DNA from: Methylobacterium sp. DB0501
Lineage (GTDB): Bacteria > Pseudomonadota > Alphaproteobacteria > Rhizobiales > Beijerinckiaceae
Assembly: GCF_011043735.1 (NCBI RefSeq)
Contig: NZ_JAAKGV010000018.1
Location: forward strand, 1 to 64,000
Direction of reading: 5' to 3'
DNA: 64,000 nucleotides
Positions 18,113 through 26,823 of this stretch are shown piece by piece. The position numbers and the translations under genes were made by a program. A model generated the notes under the pieces. The model was given only the letters and a program-made list of their open reading frames with translations. It was not told the origin of the DNA and did no database searches. The first letter of the stretch is position 1; each line of letters starts with the position of its first letter.

Positions 18113-19710
18113 CCCCGCCGATGACCCCGCCGGCCCTGCCCCCCTCCGTCGCCTGGTCCGACCACCTCGTCGTGCTACCGATCGTGCTGCCGATCGCGGT
18201 CGCGGGCGCGATGTTCCTCCTCGACGACCGCCGGCGCCGGCTGAAGGAGGCCTTGAGCCTCGCCACCTTGCTCGCGCTCGTCGGCATCGCCCTCGTCCTC
18301 GTCGGACGGACGAGCGCCGCGCCGGAGGTCTACCGGGTCGGCAACTGGGCGGCGCCCTACGGCATCGTCCTCGTCGCCGACCGGCTGTCGGCGATGATGC
18401 TGGCGCTCGCCGGCCTCCTCGGGCTCTGCGCGCTCGTCTTCTCCTTCGCCCGCTGGGGGCGGGCGGGCCCGCGCTTCCACGGCCTGTTCCTGCTGCTGCT
18501 CATGGGCGTCAACGGCGCCTTCCTGACCGGCGACCTGTTCAACCTGTTCGTGTTCTTCGAGGTGATGCTGGCGGCCTCCTACGGCCTGGTGCTGCACGGC
18601 TCGGGCGAGACGCGGATCCGGGCGGGGCTGGGCTACATCGCCGTCAACCTCGTCGCCTCGCTGTTCTTCCTGATCGGCGTCAGCCTGGTCTACGGCACAA
18701 TGGGCACGCTCAACATGGCCGACCTCGCCCGGCGCCTCGCCGCTCCCGGGGCCGGCGAACTCGCCCTGTTCGAGGTCGGCTGCGCGATCCTCGGCCTCGC
18801 CTTCCTCATCAAGTGCAGCGCCTGGCCGCTCGGCTTCTGGCTGCCGACCACCTACGCGGCGGCGAGCGCGCCCGCCGCCGCGATCCTGGCGATCCTCTCG
18901 AAGGTCGGCGTCTACGTGGTCCTGCGCCTGAGCCTGCTGCTGTTCGGGGCCGGGCTGTCGGCGGGCTTCGGGCAGGGCGCGATCCTGGTCGCCGGGCTCG
19001 CCACCATCGCCTTCGGCACGGTCGGGATCCTCGCCTCCCGCGACCTCACCCGGGCGGCCGGCTACGCGGTGATGATCTCCTCGGGCACGGTGCTGGCGGT
19101 CCTCGGCACCGGCAGCGAGGCGGCGCTCGCCGGCGCGCTCTACTACCTCGTCGGCTCGACGCTGGCGGCGGGCGCGCTGTTCCTCCTGGCCGAGATCCTC
19201 CAGCGCGGCCGCGACCCGGTCGAGGCGGCGCAGCCGGTCTTCGCCGACGAGTACCGCGATCCCTTCGACGACGCCGACGCGACCGAGGTCGGCCGGGCGA
19301 TCCCCGCCGGGGTCGCGATCCTCGGCGTCGGCCTCCTCCTCTGCACCCTGGTGCTGGCCGGCGTGCCGCCGCTGCCGGGCTTCGTCGGCAAGCTCGCGAT
19401 CTTCATCGGGCTCACCGCCGGCACGGTCACCGCCGCCGGCTGGTGCCTGATCGCATGCCTCACGCTGTCGAGCCTCTTCACCCTGATGCCGATGGTGCGG
19501 CTCGGCATCCTCAACCTGTGGGTGCCGAACGACGATCCCCCGCCGGTCCTGCGCCTGTCCGAGCTGACGGCACTCAGCGGCCTGCTGGCGGCCTGCGCCG
19601 CCCTGGCGCTCTGGGGCGGGCCGGCCCTGGCCTATGCCGACGCGACGATGCAGTGGCTCAAGGCGCCCGAGGCCTACATCGCGGCGGTGCTCGACGGAGG
19701 CGCGCGGTGA
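18109..19710 (+). CDS. mrpD: Na+/H+ antiporter subunit D (MrpD)
   Basis: The 533-residue membrane protein is related to NuoM/N, with the conserved pump segments NLFVFFEVMLAASYGL and LIKCSAWPLGFWLPTTYAAASAPAAAIL. It is a core cation-proton exchange subunit beside MrpA. The ATG overlaps the mrpC stop. An insert with acidic residues (FADEYRDPFDDADATEV, about residue 380) lies in a loop, as in related rhizobial proteins. Confidence 0.95.
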   Translation: MTPPMTPPALPPSVAWSDHLVVLPIVLPIAVAGAMFLLDDRRRRLKEALSLATLLALVGIALVLVGRTSAAPEVYRVGNWAAPYGIVLVADRLSAMMLALAGLLGLCALVFSFARWGRAGPRFHGLFLLLLMGVNGAFLTGDLFNLFVFFEVMLAASYGLVLHGSGETRIRAGLGYIAVNLVASLFFLIGVSLVYGTMGTLNMADLARRLAAPGAGELALFEVGCAILGLAFLIKCSAWPLGFWLPTTYAAASAPAAAILAILSKVGVYVVLRLSLLLFGAGLSAGFGQGAILVAGLATIAFGTVGILASRDLTRAAGYAVMISSGTVLAVLGTGSEAALAGALYYLVGSTLAAGALFLLAEILQRGRDPVEAAQPVFADEYRDPFDDADATEVGRAIPAGVAILGVGLLLCTLVLAGVPPLPGFVGKLAIFIGLTAGTVTAAGWCLIACLTLSSLFTLMPMVRLGILNLWVPNDDPPPVLRLSELTALSGLLAACAALALWGGPALAYADATMQWLKAPEAYIAAVLDGGAR

Positions 19711-20195
19711 GCCGGGTCCTGCCCTATCCCGTCCTGTCGGTCGCCCTGGCCCTGACCTGGCTCCTCCTCAACGCGCCGCCGACGCCGGGGAGCGCCCTGC
19801 TGGCGCTGGCCGTCGGCCTCGCGGTTCCGCACGCGATGCGGCCCCTGCGCCCGCAGAGCGTCCGGGTGCGTGCGCCCGGCGCGCTCGCCCGGCTCGGGGT
19901 CGTCGTCCTCGCCGACATGGTCCGATCCAACATCGACGTCGCCCGGATCATCCTCGGCCTGCGACGCGGCGAGCGGCGGACGGGGTTCGTATCGATCCCC
20001 CTCGACCTGCGCGAGCCGTTCGGCCTCACGGTCCTGGCGGTCATCCTCACGGCGACGCCCGGCACGCTCTGGGTGCAGTACGATTCCGATACGGGGCACC
20101 TGCTCCTGCACGTGCTCGACTATACCGACGGGGACGAGTGGGTCCGGCGGGTGAAGGACCGCTACGAGCGGCCCCTGATGGAGATCTTCGCATGA
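19707..20195 (+). CDS. mrpE: Na+/H+ antiporter subunit E (MrpE)
   Basis: The 162-residue protein has two N-terminal membrane helices and the MrpE core, including DMVRSNIDVARIIL and ILTATPGTLWVQYD. The start is GTG, overlapping the mrpD stop. MrpE is needed for assembly of the antiporter complex. Confidence 0.94.
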   Translation: MSRVLPYPVLSVALALTWLLLNAPPTPGSALLALAVGLAVPHAMRPLRPQSVRVRAPGALARLGVVVLADMVRSNIDVARIILGLRRGERRTGFVSIPLDLREPFGLTVLAVILTATPGTLWVQYDSDTGHLLLHVLDYTDGDEWVRRVKDRYERPLMEIFA

Positions 20196-20476
20196 GCGCC
20201 GCGGCGGTTCTCGATTGGGGTCTCGGCCTCGCGCAAGGGGCGCTGGTCCTGGCGATGGCGCTCGCCGCCTGGCGTTGCTTACGCGGCCCGCGGGCCCACG
20301 ACCGCATCCTCGGCCTCGACACGCTGTACCTGAACGGCATGCTGACGATCGTGGTCCACGGCATGCGCACCGGCAGCGGGCTCTATTTCGAGGCGGCCCT
20401 GATCATCGGCATGATCGGCTTCACCGCCACCGTGGCGCTGGCCAAGTTCCTGATGCAGGGCGAGGTGATCCAGTGA
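20192..20476 (+). CDS. mrpF: Na+/H+ antiporter subunit F (MrpF)
   Basis: The 94-residue, three-helix membrane protein has the MrpF block RGPRAHDRILGLDTLYLN and ALIIGMIGFTATVALAKFL. The ATG overlaps the mrpE stop. It also resembles the MnhF/PhaF proteins linked to bile acid and cation efflux. Confidence 0.94.
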   Translation: MSAAAVLDWGLGLAQGALVLAMALAAWRCLRGPRAHDRILGLDTLYLNGMLTIVVHGMRTGSGLYFEAALIIGMIGFTATVALAKFLMQGEVIQ

Positions 20477-20814
20477 CCGGCGCCGACCTGCCCCTCTGGG
20501 CCGCCTGGCTCGTCGTCGCGCTGGTGCTGACCGGCGCCGCCTTCTCGCTCACCGGGGCGCTGGGCCTCGTGCGCCTCAAGACCTTCTACGAGCGCGTCCA
20601 CGCCCCGACCCTCGGCGCGACGCTCGGCACGGCGCTCATCCTGTGCGGCTCGATGCTGCTGCTGTCGCTGATCGAGGGCCGCCTCGTCCTGCGCGACGCG
20701 CTGATCGGCCTGTTCCTTACCGTCACCACGCCGGTCACCCTGCTGCTGCTGGCCCGCGCCGCCGCCCACCGCGACCGCCACGAGGGCAATCCCGGCGCAC
20801 CGCCGAAGCCGTGA
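20473..20814 (+). CDS. mrpG: Na+/H+ antiporter subunit G (MrpG)
   Basis: The 113-residue protein has three membrane helices and the MrpG signature GLVRLKTFYERVHAPTLGATLGTALIL. The start is GTG, overlapping the mrpF stop, and it is the last of the six overlapping mrp genes. The C-terminal tail is hydrophilic. Confidence 0.94.
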   Translation: MTGADLPLWAAWLVVALVLTGAAFSLTGALGLVRLKTFYERVHAPTLGATLGTALILCGSMLLLSLIEGRLVLRDALIGLFLTVTTPVTLLLLARAAAHRDRHEGNPGAPPKP

Positions 20815-20885
20815 GCGGGGGCGGTCGTCTCCGCCGCCCGCCGGCCCCATATGGGTCCCGACCACGATCGTATCGGAGACCCGAG

Positions 20886-21329
20886 ATGCCGACCTACCGG
20901 AAGGACGAAGCCGCCATCGCCCGGCTCACCCCCGAACAGTACCGCGTCACCCAGCAGAACGGCACCGAGCGGCCCGGGACCGGCGAGTACCTGGAGAACA
21001 AGGCGCCGGGGATCTACGTCGACGTCGTCTCGGGCGAGCCGCTCTTCGCCTCCAGCGACAAGTACGAATCCGGCTGCGGCTGGCCGAGCTTTACGAAGCC
21101 CATCGAGCCGGCCCACGTGGCGGAACTGCGCGACGTCAGCCACGGGATGGTACGCACCGAGGTCCGCTCCGCCCACGGCGACAGCCATCTCGGCCACGTC
21201 TTCCCGGACGGCCCGCGCGACCGCGGCGGCCTGCGCTACTGCATCAACTCGGCCTCGCTGCGCTTCGTCCCGCGCGAGCGGATGGAGGCGGAGGGGTACG
21301 GGGCGTATCTGGATCAGGTGGAAGGCTGA
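20886..21329 (+). CDS. msrB: peptide-methionine (R)-S-oxide reductase, zinc-less MsrB form
   Basis: The 147-residue protein has the MsrB core: SGCGWPSF, GDSHLGHVFPDG and the catalytic Cys in RYCINSASL. It repairs methionine R-sulfoxide in proteins. The usual two CxxC zinc pairs are absent, reading YVDVVSGEPL and SAHGDSHLG, so this is a zinc-free form that depends on other contacts for stability. A Cys in GCGWPSF could be the resolving residue. It lies 71 bp after mrpG and may be co-transcribed with the antiporter. Confidence 0.92.
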   Translation: MPTYRKDEAAIARLTPEQYRVTQQNGTERPGTGEYLENKAPGIYVDVVSGEPLFASSDKYESGCGWPSFTKPIEPAHVAELRDVSHGMVRTEVRSAHGDSHLGHVFPDGPRDRGGLRYCINSASLRFVPRERMEAEGYGAYLDQVEG

Positions 21330-21367
21330 GGCGGGGCCCGGTCCAGGCCCCCTACCCTCCCATTCAC

Positions 21368-21480
21368 GACCTCATCCCGGGGTGTCAGTCGATCGAGGAT
21401 GGCTTGAGCGCGAAGGAGGTCTCCGCGCTCCTTGGAGCCCTCCTTCGAGGCCCACTTCGTTCGCACCTCAGGATGAGGTC
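21368..21480. repeat. inverted repeat element between convergent genes, CTCATCCTGAGG-like
   Basis: The ends GACCTCATCC (21368-21377) and GGATGAGGTC (21471-21480) are perfect inverted copies. A nested GAAGGAG/CTCCTTC pair and a CCTCAGGATGAGG core lie within. It fills most of the 179-bp gap between msrB and the acyl-CoA synthetase, so it may end transcription from both sides. A half copy of the CTCATCCTGAGGTG core is at 59487-59501. Confidence 0.6.
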
Positions 21481-21508
21481 AGAGGTGGGATGGACCCGCC
21501 GGGTCCCG

Positions 21509-23098
21509 TCACCCGCCCCGGGGCCCCTCCCCCGCCCAGTCGAGCGCCGCGTACTGCGTGCGCAGCTCGCGCTTGAGGAGCTTGCCCGCGGTGTTCCGCG
21601 GCAGGTCGTCCTGGAACAGGATGCGCTTGGGCACCTTGAACGGCGCGAGCCCGGTGCGGCAATGGGCGATCAGCGCGTCGGCATCGGCCTCCGCGCCCGG
21701 GCGCAGCACCACCACGGCGGCCACGGCCTCGATCCATTTCGGGTGCGGCAGGGCGATCACCGCCACCTCCGAGACGCCCGGATGGGTGAACAGCACCTCC
21801 TCGACCTCGCGGCTCGCCACGATCGTCCCGCCGGTCTTGATGACGTCCTTCACCCGGTCGACGACCGTGATGAAGCCCTCCTCGTCCATGATCCCGACAT
21901 CGCCCGAATGGAACCAGCCGCCGCGGAAGGCCTCGCGTGTCTCCTCCGGCTTGTCCCAGTAGCCGGCCATCAACTGGGCCGAGCGGTGGACGATCTCGCC
22001 GCGCTCGCCCGGGCCGACGTCCTGCATCGCATCGTCGACGACCCGCGTCTCGACGTTGAAGACCGGGCGGCCGCAGGAGGCCGGGCGGGCATCGTGCTCC
22101 TCGGGGCGCAGCACGGTGGCGAGCGGGGCGATCTCGCTCTGGCCGTAGCAATTGTAGGGCTGCGCCCCGGGCAGGCGGGCGCGCAGCTCCTCGAGCACCG
22201 GCACCGGCATGATCGAGGCGCCGTAATAGACGTGGCGCAGGGAGGTGAGGTCGCGCCGGGCGAAATCGGGCGAGCGCAGGAGGCTGATCCAGACCGTCGG
22301 CGGCGCGAAGAACGAGGTCAGGCGGTGCTCCTCGATCAGGCGCAGGCAGGTCTCGGGGTGGGGCGCCTCGATCAGCACGGTCTCGGCCCCCGCGAGCAGC
22401 TGGGGCATGGTGAAGGCGTGCATCTGCGCCGTATGGTAGAGCGGCAGCGCCGCGAGCGCCCGGTCCCCGGGGCCGAAATCGAGGGCGAGGATGCAGCTGA
22501 GATACTCGGCGAGCAGTCCGCGGCTCGTCATCATGGCGCCCTTCGGGGCCGCGGTGGTGCCCGAGGTGTAGAGGAGCTGGACCACGTCCTCCTCCGCCAC
22601 CGGCACCTCGACCGGGGCGACCTCGCCCTCGCCCCGGGCGAGGCTCAGCACGTCGAGGTCGCTGCCGCCGAACAGGGTGCCGAACCACGGGCCGCGCCCC
22701 TCCTGCAGCGCCTCGCGGGCGTTGCCGGCCAGCGCCGGGTCGACGATCAGCGCGCGGGCGCCCGATTGCTCGACGATGTAGCGCAGCTCGCGCCCGGTCA
22801 GTGCGTAGTTGATCGGCACGTGGATCAGGCCGGCGCGGGCGCAGGCGAGCCACAGGATCAGGTAGGCGTCCGAGTTGCGCCCCAGCGCCCCGAGCCGGTC
22901 GCCGCGGTTCAGCCCCGCCGCGACCAGCCCGTGGGCGACGCGGTCGACGGCGCGGTCGAGGCCGGAAAAGCTCCAGCGTCTATCGGCGAAGGACAGCGCG
23001 GTGCGCTCGCGGTGGCGCCGGGCCGCGCGGCGCAGGGCGTCGGAGATCGTGTCGCGCCGGGCGCGGGCGGCCTCGTCCTGCGGAGTCTCGGTTTCCAT
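21509..23098 (-). CDS. AMP-dependent acyl-CoA synthetase/ligase
   Basis: The 529-residue protein belongs to the ANL family. The ATP/phosphate motif YTSGTTAAPKGAMM is near residue 185, YGQSEIAPLAT is the A5 motif, and GWFHSGDVGIMDEEG is the A7 hinge motif. The C-terminal catalytic Lys lies in LPRNTAGKLLKRELR. It activates a carboxylic acid to its CoA thioester through an acyl-AMP. It follows an orphan binding-protein gene by 86 bp. Chain length and substrate cannot be told from sequence. Confidence 0.92.
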   Translation of the reverse strand: METETPQDEAARARRDTISDALRRAARRHRERTALSFADRRWSFSGLDRAVDRVAHGLVAAGLNRGDRLGALGRNSDAYLILWLACARAGLIHVPINYALTGRELRYIVEQSGARALIVDPALAGNAREALQEGRGPWFGTLFGGSDLDVLSLARGEGEVAPVEVPVAEEDVVQLLYTSGTTAAPKGAMMTSRGLLAEYLSCILALDFGPGDRALAALPLYHTAQMHAFTMPQLLAGAETVLIEAPHPETCLRLIEEHRLTSFFAPPTVWISLLRSPDFARRDLTSLRHVYYGASIMPVPVLEELRARLPGAQPYNCYGQSEIAPLATVLRPEEHDARPASCGRPVFNVETRVVDDAMQDVGPGERGEIVHRSAQLMAGYWDKPEETREAFRGGWFHSGDVGIMDEEGFITVVDRVKDVIKTGGTIVASREVEEVLFTHPGVSEVAVIALPHPKWIEAVAAVVVLRPGAEADADALIAHCRTGLAPFKVPKRILFQDDLPRNTAGKLLKRELRTQYAALDWAGEGPRGG

Positions 23099-23184
23099 GG
23101 CGGGGCTCCTCCCGATGTTTCTTGCTTGACGGTCCTGGTTCCGGGGCCGTCGGCCGGCCCCGGAGGGATACGCTCGCGCCGAGC

Positions 23185-24393
23185 TTACTGCGAACGGGCG
23201 ACGAGGCGACAGCTGCTCTCGGCGAGCGGCCGGAACGCCTGCTCCGGCGGGATCGCGGCGACCAGCTTGTAGATGTCGTTGCGGTTCTTCGATTCGGCCG
23301 GCGCCTTGACCTGGAACAGGTACATCGGGTGCAGCTTGCGGCCGTCCTCGCGGATGCTGCCGGGGCCGAAGACGGGATCGTCGGTCGGCATCTCCTTCAT
23401 CTTGGCGAGGACCGCGCCGGCCTCCTTGGTGCCGGCGGCCTGCACCGCCTTGAGGTAGTGCAGCACCGACGAGTACACCCCGGCCTGGACCGAGGTCGGG
23501 GGACGGCCCTGATAGGCGCGGGCGAAGCGCTCGGCGAAGTCCCGGGTCTTGTCGTTGAGATCGGAGTAATACGCTTCCGTCAGGACGAGGCCCTGCGCCA
23601 CGTCGAGCCCGATCGCCTGGACGTCGCTGGAGAAGACGAGGAGGCCGGCGAGCTTCTGCCCGCCCTGCGTGATGCCGAATTCCTTGGCCTGCTTGATCGC
23701 GTTGATGGTGTCGCCGCCGGCATTGGCGAGCCCCACCACCTTGGCACCCGAGGCTTGCGCCTGGATCAGGAACGACGAGAAGTCCTGGCCCGGGAAGGGA
23801 TGGCGCACCTTGCCCAGCACCTTGCCGCCGGATTGCATCACCACCGCCTCGGTGTCGCGCTCGAGCGCGTGGCCGAAGGCGTAGTCGGCGGTGACGAAGA
23901 ACCAGGTGTCGCCGCCCGCCCGCACCATCGCGCCGCCGGTGCCGCGGCTGAGCGCGTAGGTATCGAAGGTCCAGTGGATGGTGTTGGGCGAGCAGGCCTT
24001 GCCGGTCAGGTCGGAGGTCGCGCCGCCGGAAACCAGCAGGATCTTGTTCTTCTCCCGGGTGATCTCATTGACGGCGAGAGCCACCGACGAGGTCGGCACG
24101 TCGACGATCACGTCGACGCCGTCCTTGTCGTACCAGGTGCGGGCGACGTTGGCGCCGATATCGGGCTTGTTCTGATGGTCGGCGCCGACGACCGTGACCT
24201 CGATGCCCTTCTCGCGGGCCTTGAAGTCCTCGACCGCCATCCGGGCGGCGGCGGCCGAGCCTTCCCCGGTGATGTCGGCGTAGACGCCGGACCGGTCGTT
24301 CAGCACCCCGATCTTGGTCTTGATCTGCGCCTGCGCCTGCGCGGCGCTCATCACGCCGAGCAGACCGGCGATGACGGCCTTCCATGGGCTCAT
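23185..24393 (-). CDS. ABC-type substrate-binding protein, branched-chain amino acid class (orphan)
   Basis: The 402-residue protein starts with a Sec signal ending near AQAQAQ and has the LivJ/Peripla_BP_6 fold, with IKTKIGVLNDRSGVYADITGEGS. It is close (over half identical by eye) to the binding protein at 59598-60818, sharing DHQNKPDIG, WFF-TADYAFGHALE and MYLFQVK-PAESK. No LivH, M, G or F subunit is nearby. The start at 24393 has a strong GGGAGG site. The class binds amides, short acids and aromatic acids as well as amino acids; given its neighbours, an acid destined for CoA activation is a fair guess. Confidence 0.9.
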   Translation of the reverse strand: MSPWKAVIAGLLGVMSAAQAQAQIKTKIGVLNDRSGVYADITGEGSAAAARMAVEDFKAREKGIEVTVVGADHQNKPDIGANVARTWYDKDGVDVIVDVPTSSVALAVNEITREKNKILLVSGGATSDLTGKACSPNTIHWTFDTYALSRGTGGAMVRAGGDTWFFVTADYAFGHALERDTEAVVMQSGGKVLGKVRHPFPGQDFSSFLIQAQASGAKVVGLANAGGDTINAIKQAKEFGITQGGQKLAGLLVFSSDVQAIGLDVAQGLVLTEAYYSDLNDKTRDFAERFARAYQGRPPTSVQAGVYSSVLHYLKAVQAAGTKEAGAVLAKMKEMPTDDPVFGPGSIREDGRKLHPMYLFQVKAPAESKNRNDIYKLVAAIPPEQAFRPLAESSCRLVARSQ

Positions 24394-24611
24394 AGGGACC
24401 TCCCGGCGGGCCACCCTCGGCGGGCCCCGGCCATTGGCGTTTCCTCGCGACGCCCGAGCGTGTCGTCGGGCGCGGGATGCCGGAGGGTGTCTTGGGGCCC
24501 TCTTGGGGGCCGTGCTCGGAGCATACCTGCCATGCATTCCCGGCAGGACCGTAGCGTCGGCGCCGATCCGCCGTCAATGCATGAACGGCGTCGCCCCTCG
24601 GGGAAGGACGA

Positions 24612-24659
24612 GGCGAGGGTTCTCCTCTCCCTGCCAGCAGGGAGAGGAGAACCCTCGCC
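24612..24659. terminator. perfect 48-bp palindrome downstream of the SDR gene
   Basis: The arms 24612-24634 and 24637-24659 are 23 bp each, match without error and are separated by only CA. It begins 10 bp past the stop of the SDR gene (minus strand), where a terminator is expected, and 219 bp before the next start. There is no T-tract, so termination is inferred. Half of it resembles the CTCTCC/GGAGAG hairpins at 7805 and 39564. Confidence 0.65.
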
Positions 24660-24668
24660 CGTCGCGGA

Positions 24669-25448
24669 TCAGATGACGACCGGCACCTTCGCCCCGTCCA
24701 TCGTCAGCGTCACGCCGGTGACGTAGCTCGCCTGCGCCGAGGCCAGGAACACCACCGCGGCAGCGATCTCCGCCGGCTCCGCCATGCGGCCGAGCGGGAT
24801 GCCGGCCTCGGCCCGGGCCTGGGCCTGCGCCGCGTCGATGCCCTGGACCGCCGCCTCGGCCTGCATGCCCTCCGCGACCCGGTCGGTGCGGGTCAGGCCC
24901 GGGCTGACGCCGACGACGCGCACGCCCCGGCCGGCATAGGCCTGGGCGAGGCCGGCGGTCGCCAGCATCAGGGCGGCGTTGGCGGCGCCGCCGGCGATGT
25001 GGGTCGGCGCCGCGACCTTGCCGCCGCTGCCGATCACGTTGACGATCACGCCGGTGCCGCGCGCCGCCATCCGCTTCACCACGGGATCGAACATGTTGAC
25101 GTAGGAGAACAGCTTGGCATCGAAGGCGGCGCGCCAGCGCTCAGGGGTCAGCTCGTCGGGCGGCACGCGGCGCGCCGCCCCGGCACTGTTGACCAGCACG
25201 TCGACGGGACCGAGCCGAGCCTCCAGCGCGTCGAGGGCGGCGAGGGCCTGGGCCGGATCGACGAGGTCGGCGGCGTAGCCCGCCACCCCTTGCCCAAGCT
25301 CGGCCCGGGCGCGGTCGAGGTTTCCTTGCGCGCGCGAGACGATGCCCACCGTCGCCCCCTCGTCCAGGAAGGCGCGGGCGCAGGCGAGCCCGATCCCCTT
25401 CGAGCCGCCGGTGACCAGCACGACCTTGCCGTCGAGTCCGAGCTTCAT
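24669..25448 (-). CDS. SDR family oxidoreductase
   Basis: The 259-residue protein has the cofactor motif TGGSKGIG, the NSAG strand motif, and the motif II region NVIGSGGKVAAPTHIAGGAANAAL. The usual YxxxK catalytic pair is not in canonical form, reading THIAGGAANA, where the Tyr and Lys appear replaced. It may therefore be an atypical or inactive SDR, or one using other residues. The start at 25448 gives KLGLDGKVVLVTGG, a typical SDR N-terminus. It is 62 bp downstream of the TRAP binding-protein gene. Confidence 0.85.
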   Translation of the reverse strand: MKLGLDGKVVLVTGGSKGIGLACARAFLDEGATVGIVSRAQGNLDRARAELGQGVAGYAADLVDPAQALAALDALEARLGPVDVLVNSAGAARRVPPDELTPERWRAAFDAKLFSYVNMFDPVVKRMAARGTGVIVNVIGSGGKVAAPTHIAGGAANAALMLATAGLAQAYAGRGVRVVGVSPGLTRTDRVAEGMQAEAAVQGIDAAQAQARAEAGIPLGRMAEPAEIAAAVVFLASAQASYVTGVTLTMDGAKVPVVI

Positions 25449-25509
25449 CCTGATCCTCCCCGTTGTAAGAGCCCAGTGTCGACCACCGCGCGCCCGCCGT
25501 CGATCGGCG

Positions 25510-26535
25510 TCAGCCGAGCTTGCCGGCCGCCGCCTCGAGCAGGCCCATCGCCTCGTCGCCGAACTTCTTGCGCCATTCGGCGTAGAAGCCGCTCTTGCGC
25601 AGTTCCTCCTTGAACGGCGCGGTGTCCACGTCATTGAAGGCGAGCCCCTTGCCCGCCAGCTCCTCGCGCAGGGAGGCGTTGAGCCGGGCGACGTCCTTGC
25701 GCTCCTCCAGGCAGGCGGCGTTGACGTTCCGGGCGAAGATCTCCTTCGTCTCCGGCGGCAGCTGGTTCCAGGCGCGGCGGTTGATCAGGAACCACCAGCC
25801 GTCCCACATGTGGTTCGTCACCGAGCAGTATTTCTGCACCTCGTAGATCTTGGCGGTGTTGATGATGACCGGCGGGTTCTCCTGGCCGTCGACCACCTTG
25901 GTCTGGAGCGCGGAATAGACCTCGGCGAAGTTGAGGCTGGTCGGCGCGGCCCCGAGCGAGCGGAACAGCGAGGTCCACAGCGCGCTCACCGGCACCCGGA
26001 TCTTGAGCCCCTGGAGATCCTTCGGCTCCTTGATCGGCCGTACGCTGTTGGTGATCTGCCGGAAGCCGTTGTCCCAGATCTTCTCCATGACGACGAAGCC
26101 GGCCTTCTCGATCTGGCCGCGCAGATGCTGGCCGAGCGGCCCGTCCATGCCGCGCCAGACCGCATCGTAATCCGGAAAAGCGAAGCCGAGGCCGTAGATC
26201 GACGAGGTCGGGATGATCGTCGAGAGCACATTGACGCCCGACAGCGCGAAGCATTCCAGCGCGCCGGAGCGGAGCTGCGAGAGCATGTCGCTCTGGCCGC
26301 CGAGCTGGTTGTTGGAGAAGATCTGAAGCTCGACCTGCCCATTGGTCTGCTCGCGGATGGCGTCCGCGGCCTTGCGGGCGTGGATGTTGATCGGGTGGGT
26401 GTCGGGCACGTCGGTGCCGAGCTTGAACACGAACTCCGCGGCGCGGGCGGTGCGCAACGGCAGGGCCGAGCCGATCAGGCCGGCACCGAGGGTGCCGGCG
26501 ATCACGGCGCGGCGCGAGAGGGGGGCGCGCGACAT
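25510..26535 (-). CDS. TRAP transporter substrate-binding protein (DctP family), orphan
   Basis: The 341-residue protein begins with a twin-Arg type signal (SRRAVIAGTLGAGLIGSALPL) and a cleavage site near ARAAE. The DctP fold follows, with the conserved Arg in GLKIRVPVSALW and NFAEVYSALQTKVVDGQENPP. These proteins bind C4-dicarboxylates, keto acids or sugar acids for a DctQM pump. Neither DctQ nor DctM is in the window. It lies upstream of the SDR gene and downstream of the alcohol dehydrogenase gene. Confidence 0.92.
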   Translation of the reverse strand: MSRAPLSRRAVIAGTLGAGLIGSALPLRTARAAEFVFKLGTDVPDTHPINIHARKAADAIREQTNGQVELQIFSNNQLGGQSDMLSQLRSGALECFALSGVNVLSTIIPTSSIYGLGFAFPDYDAVWRGMDGPLGQHLRGQIEKAGFVVMEKIWDNGFRQITNSVRPIKEPKDLQGLKIRVPVSALWTSLFRSLGAAPTSLNFAEVYSALQTKVVDGQENPPVIINTAKIYEVQKYCSVTNHMWDGWWFLINRRAWNQLPPETKEIFARNVNAACLEERKDVARLNASLREELAGKGLAFNDVDTAPFKEELRKSGFYAEWRKKFGDEAMGLLEAAAGKLG

Positions 26536-26627
26536 CGTTCCTCCTGGTGTGGTGTGGTTGGCGGCTTTGCCGCTTGGGTGTTTTCTTGATTCGATCGTGT
26601 TCGCAAACGTCTCCTGTGACGTTCCAT

Positions 26628-26769
26628 CGTCATCCCGGTGCCGTGCAGTGGAACCTGGGATCCATAACCACTGACGATCCCGGATGAAGCGGGACGGTCC
26701 TCGCCTTTTTCTTCGACGTCAGCGGTTATGGATCCCAGCTTCCCGGCTGCGCCGGGTCCCGGGATGACG
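26628..26769. repeat. large imperfect inverted repeat with ~50-bp arms
   Basis: The left arm (26628-26676) and right arm (26717-26769) both start with CGTCATCCCGG and contain GGGATCCATAACCxCTGACG. They match at about four of five positions, around a loop with a TTTTTC run. It sits in the 288-bp gap before the TRAP binding-protein gene. Its outer ends belong to the GTCATCCCGG family seen at 3686, 45211 and 61701. It may be a MITE-like insertion. Confidence 0.75.
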
Positions 26770-26823
26770 TGGAGAGCTGTCGATGGCGGCGGTCACCCGG
26801 CCTACCGCCACCATCATCCGACA

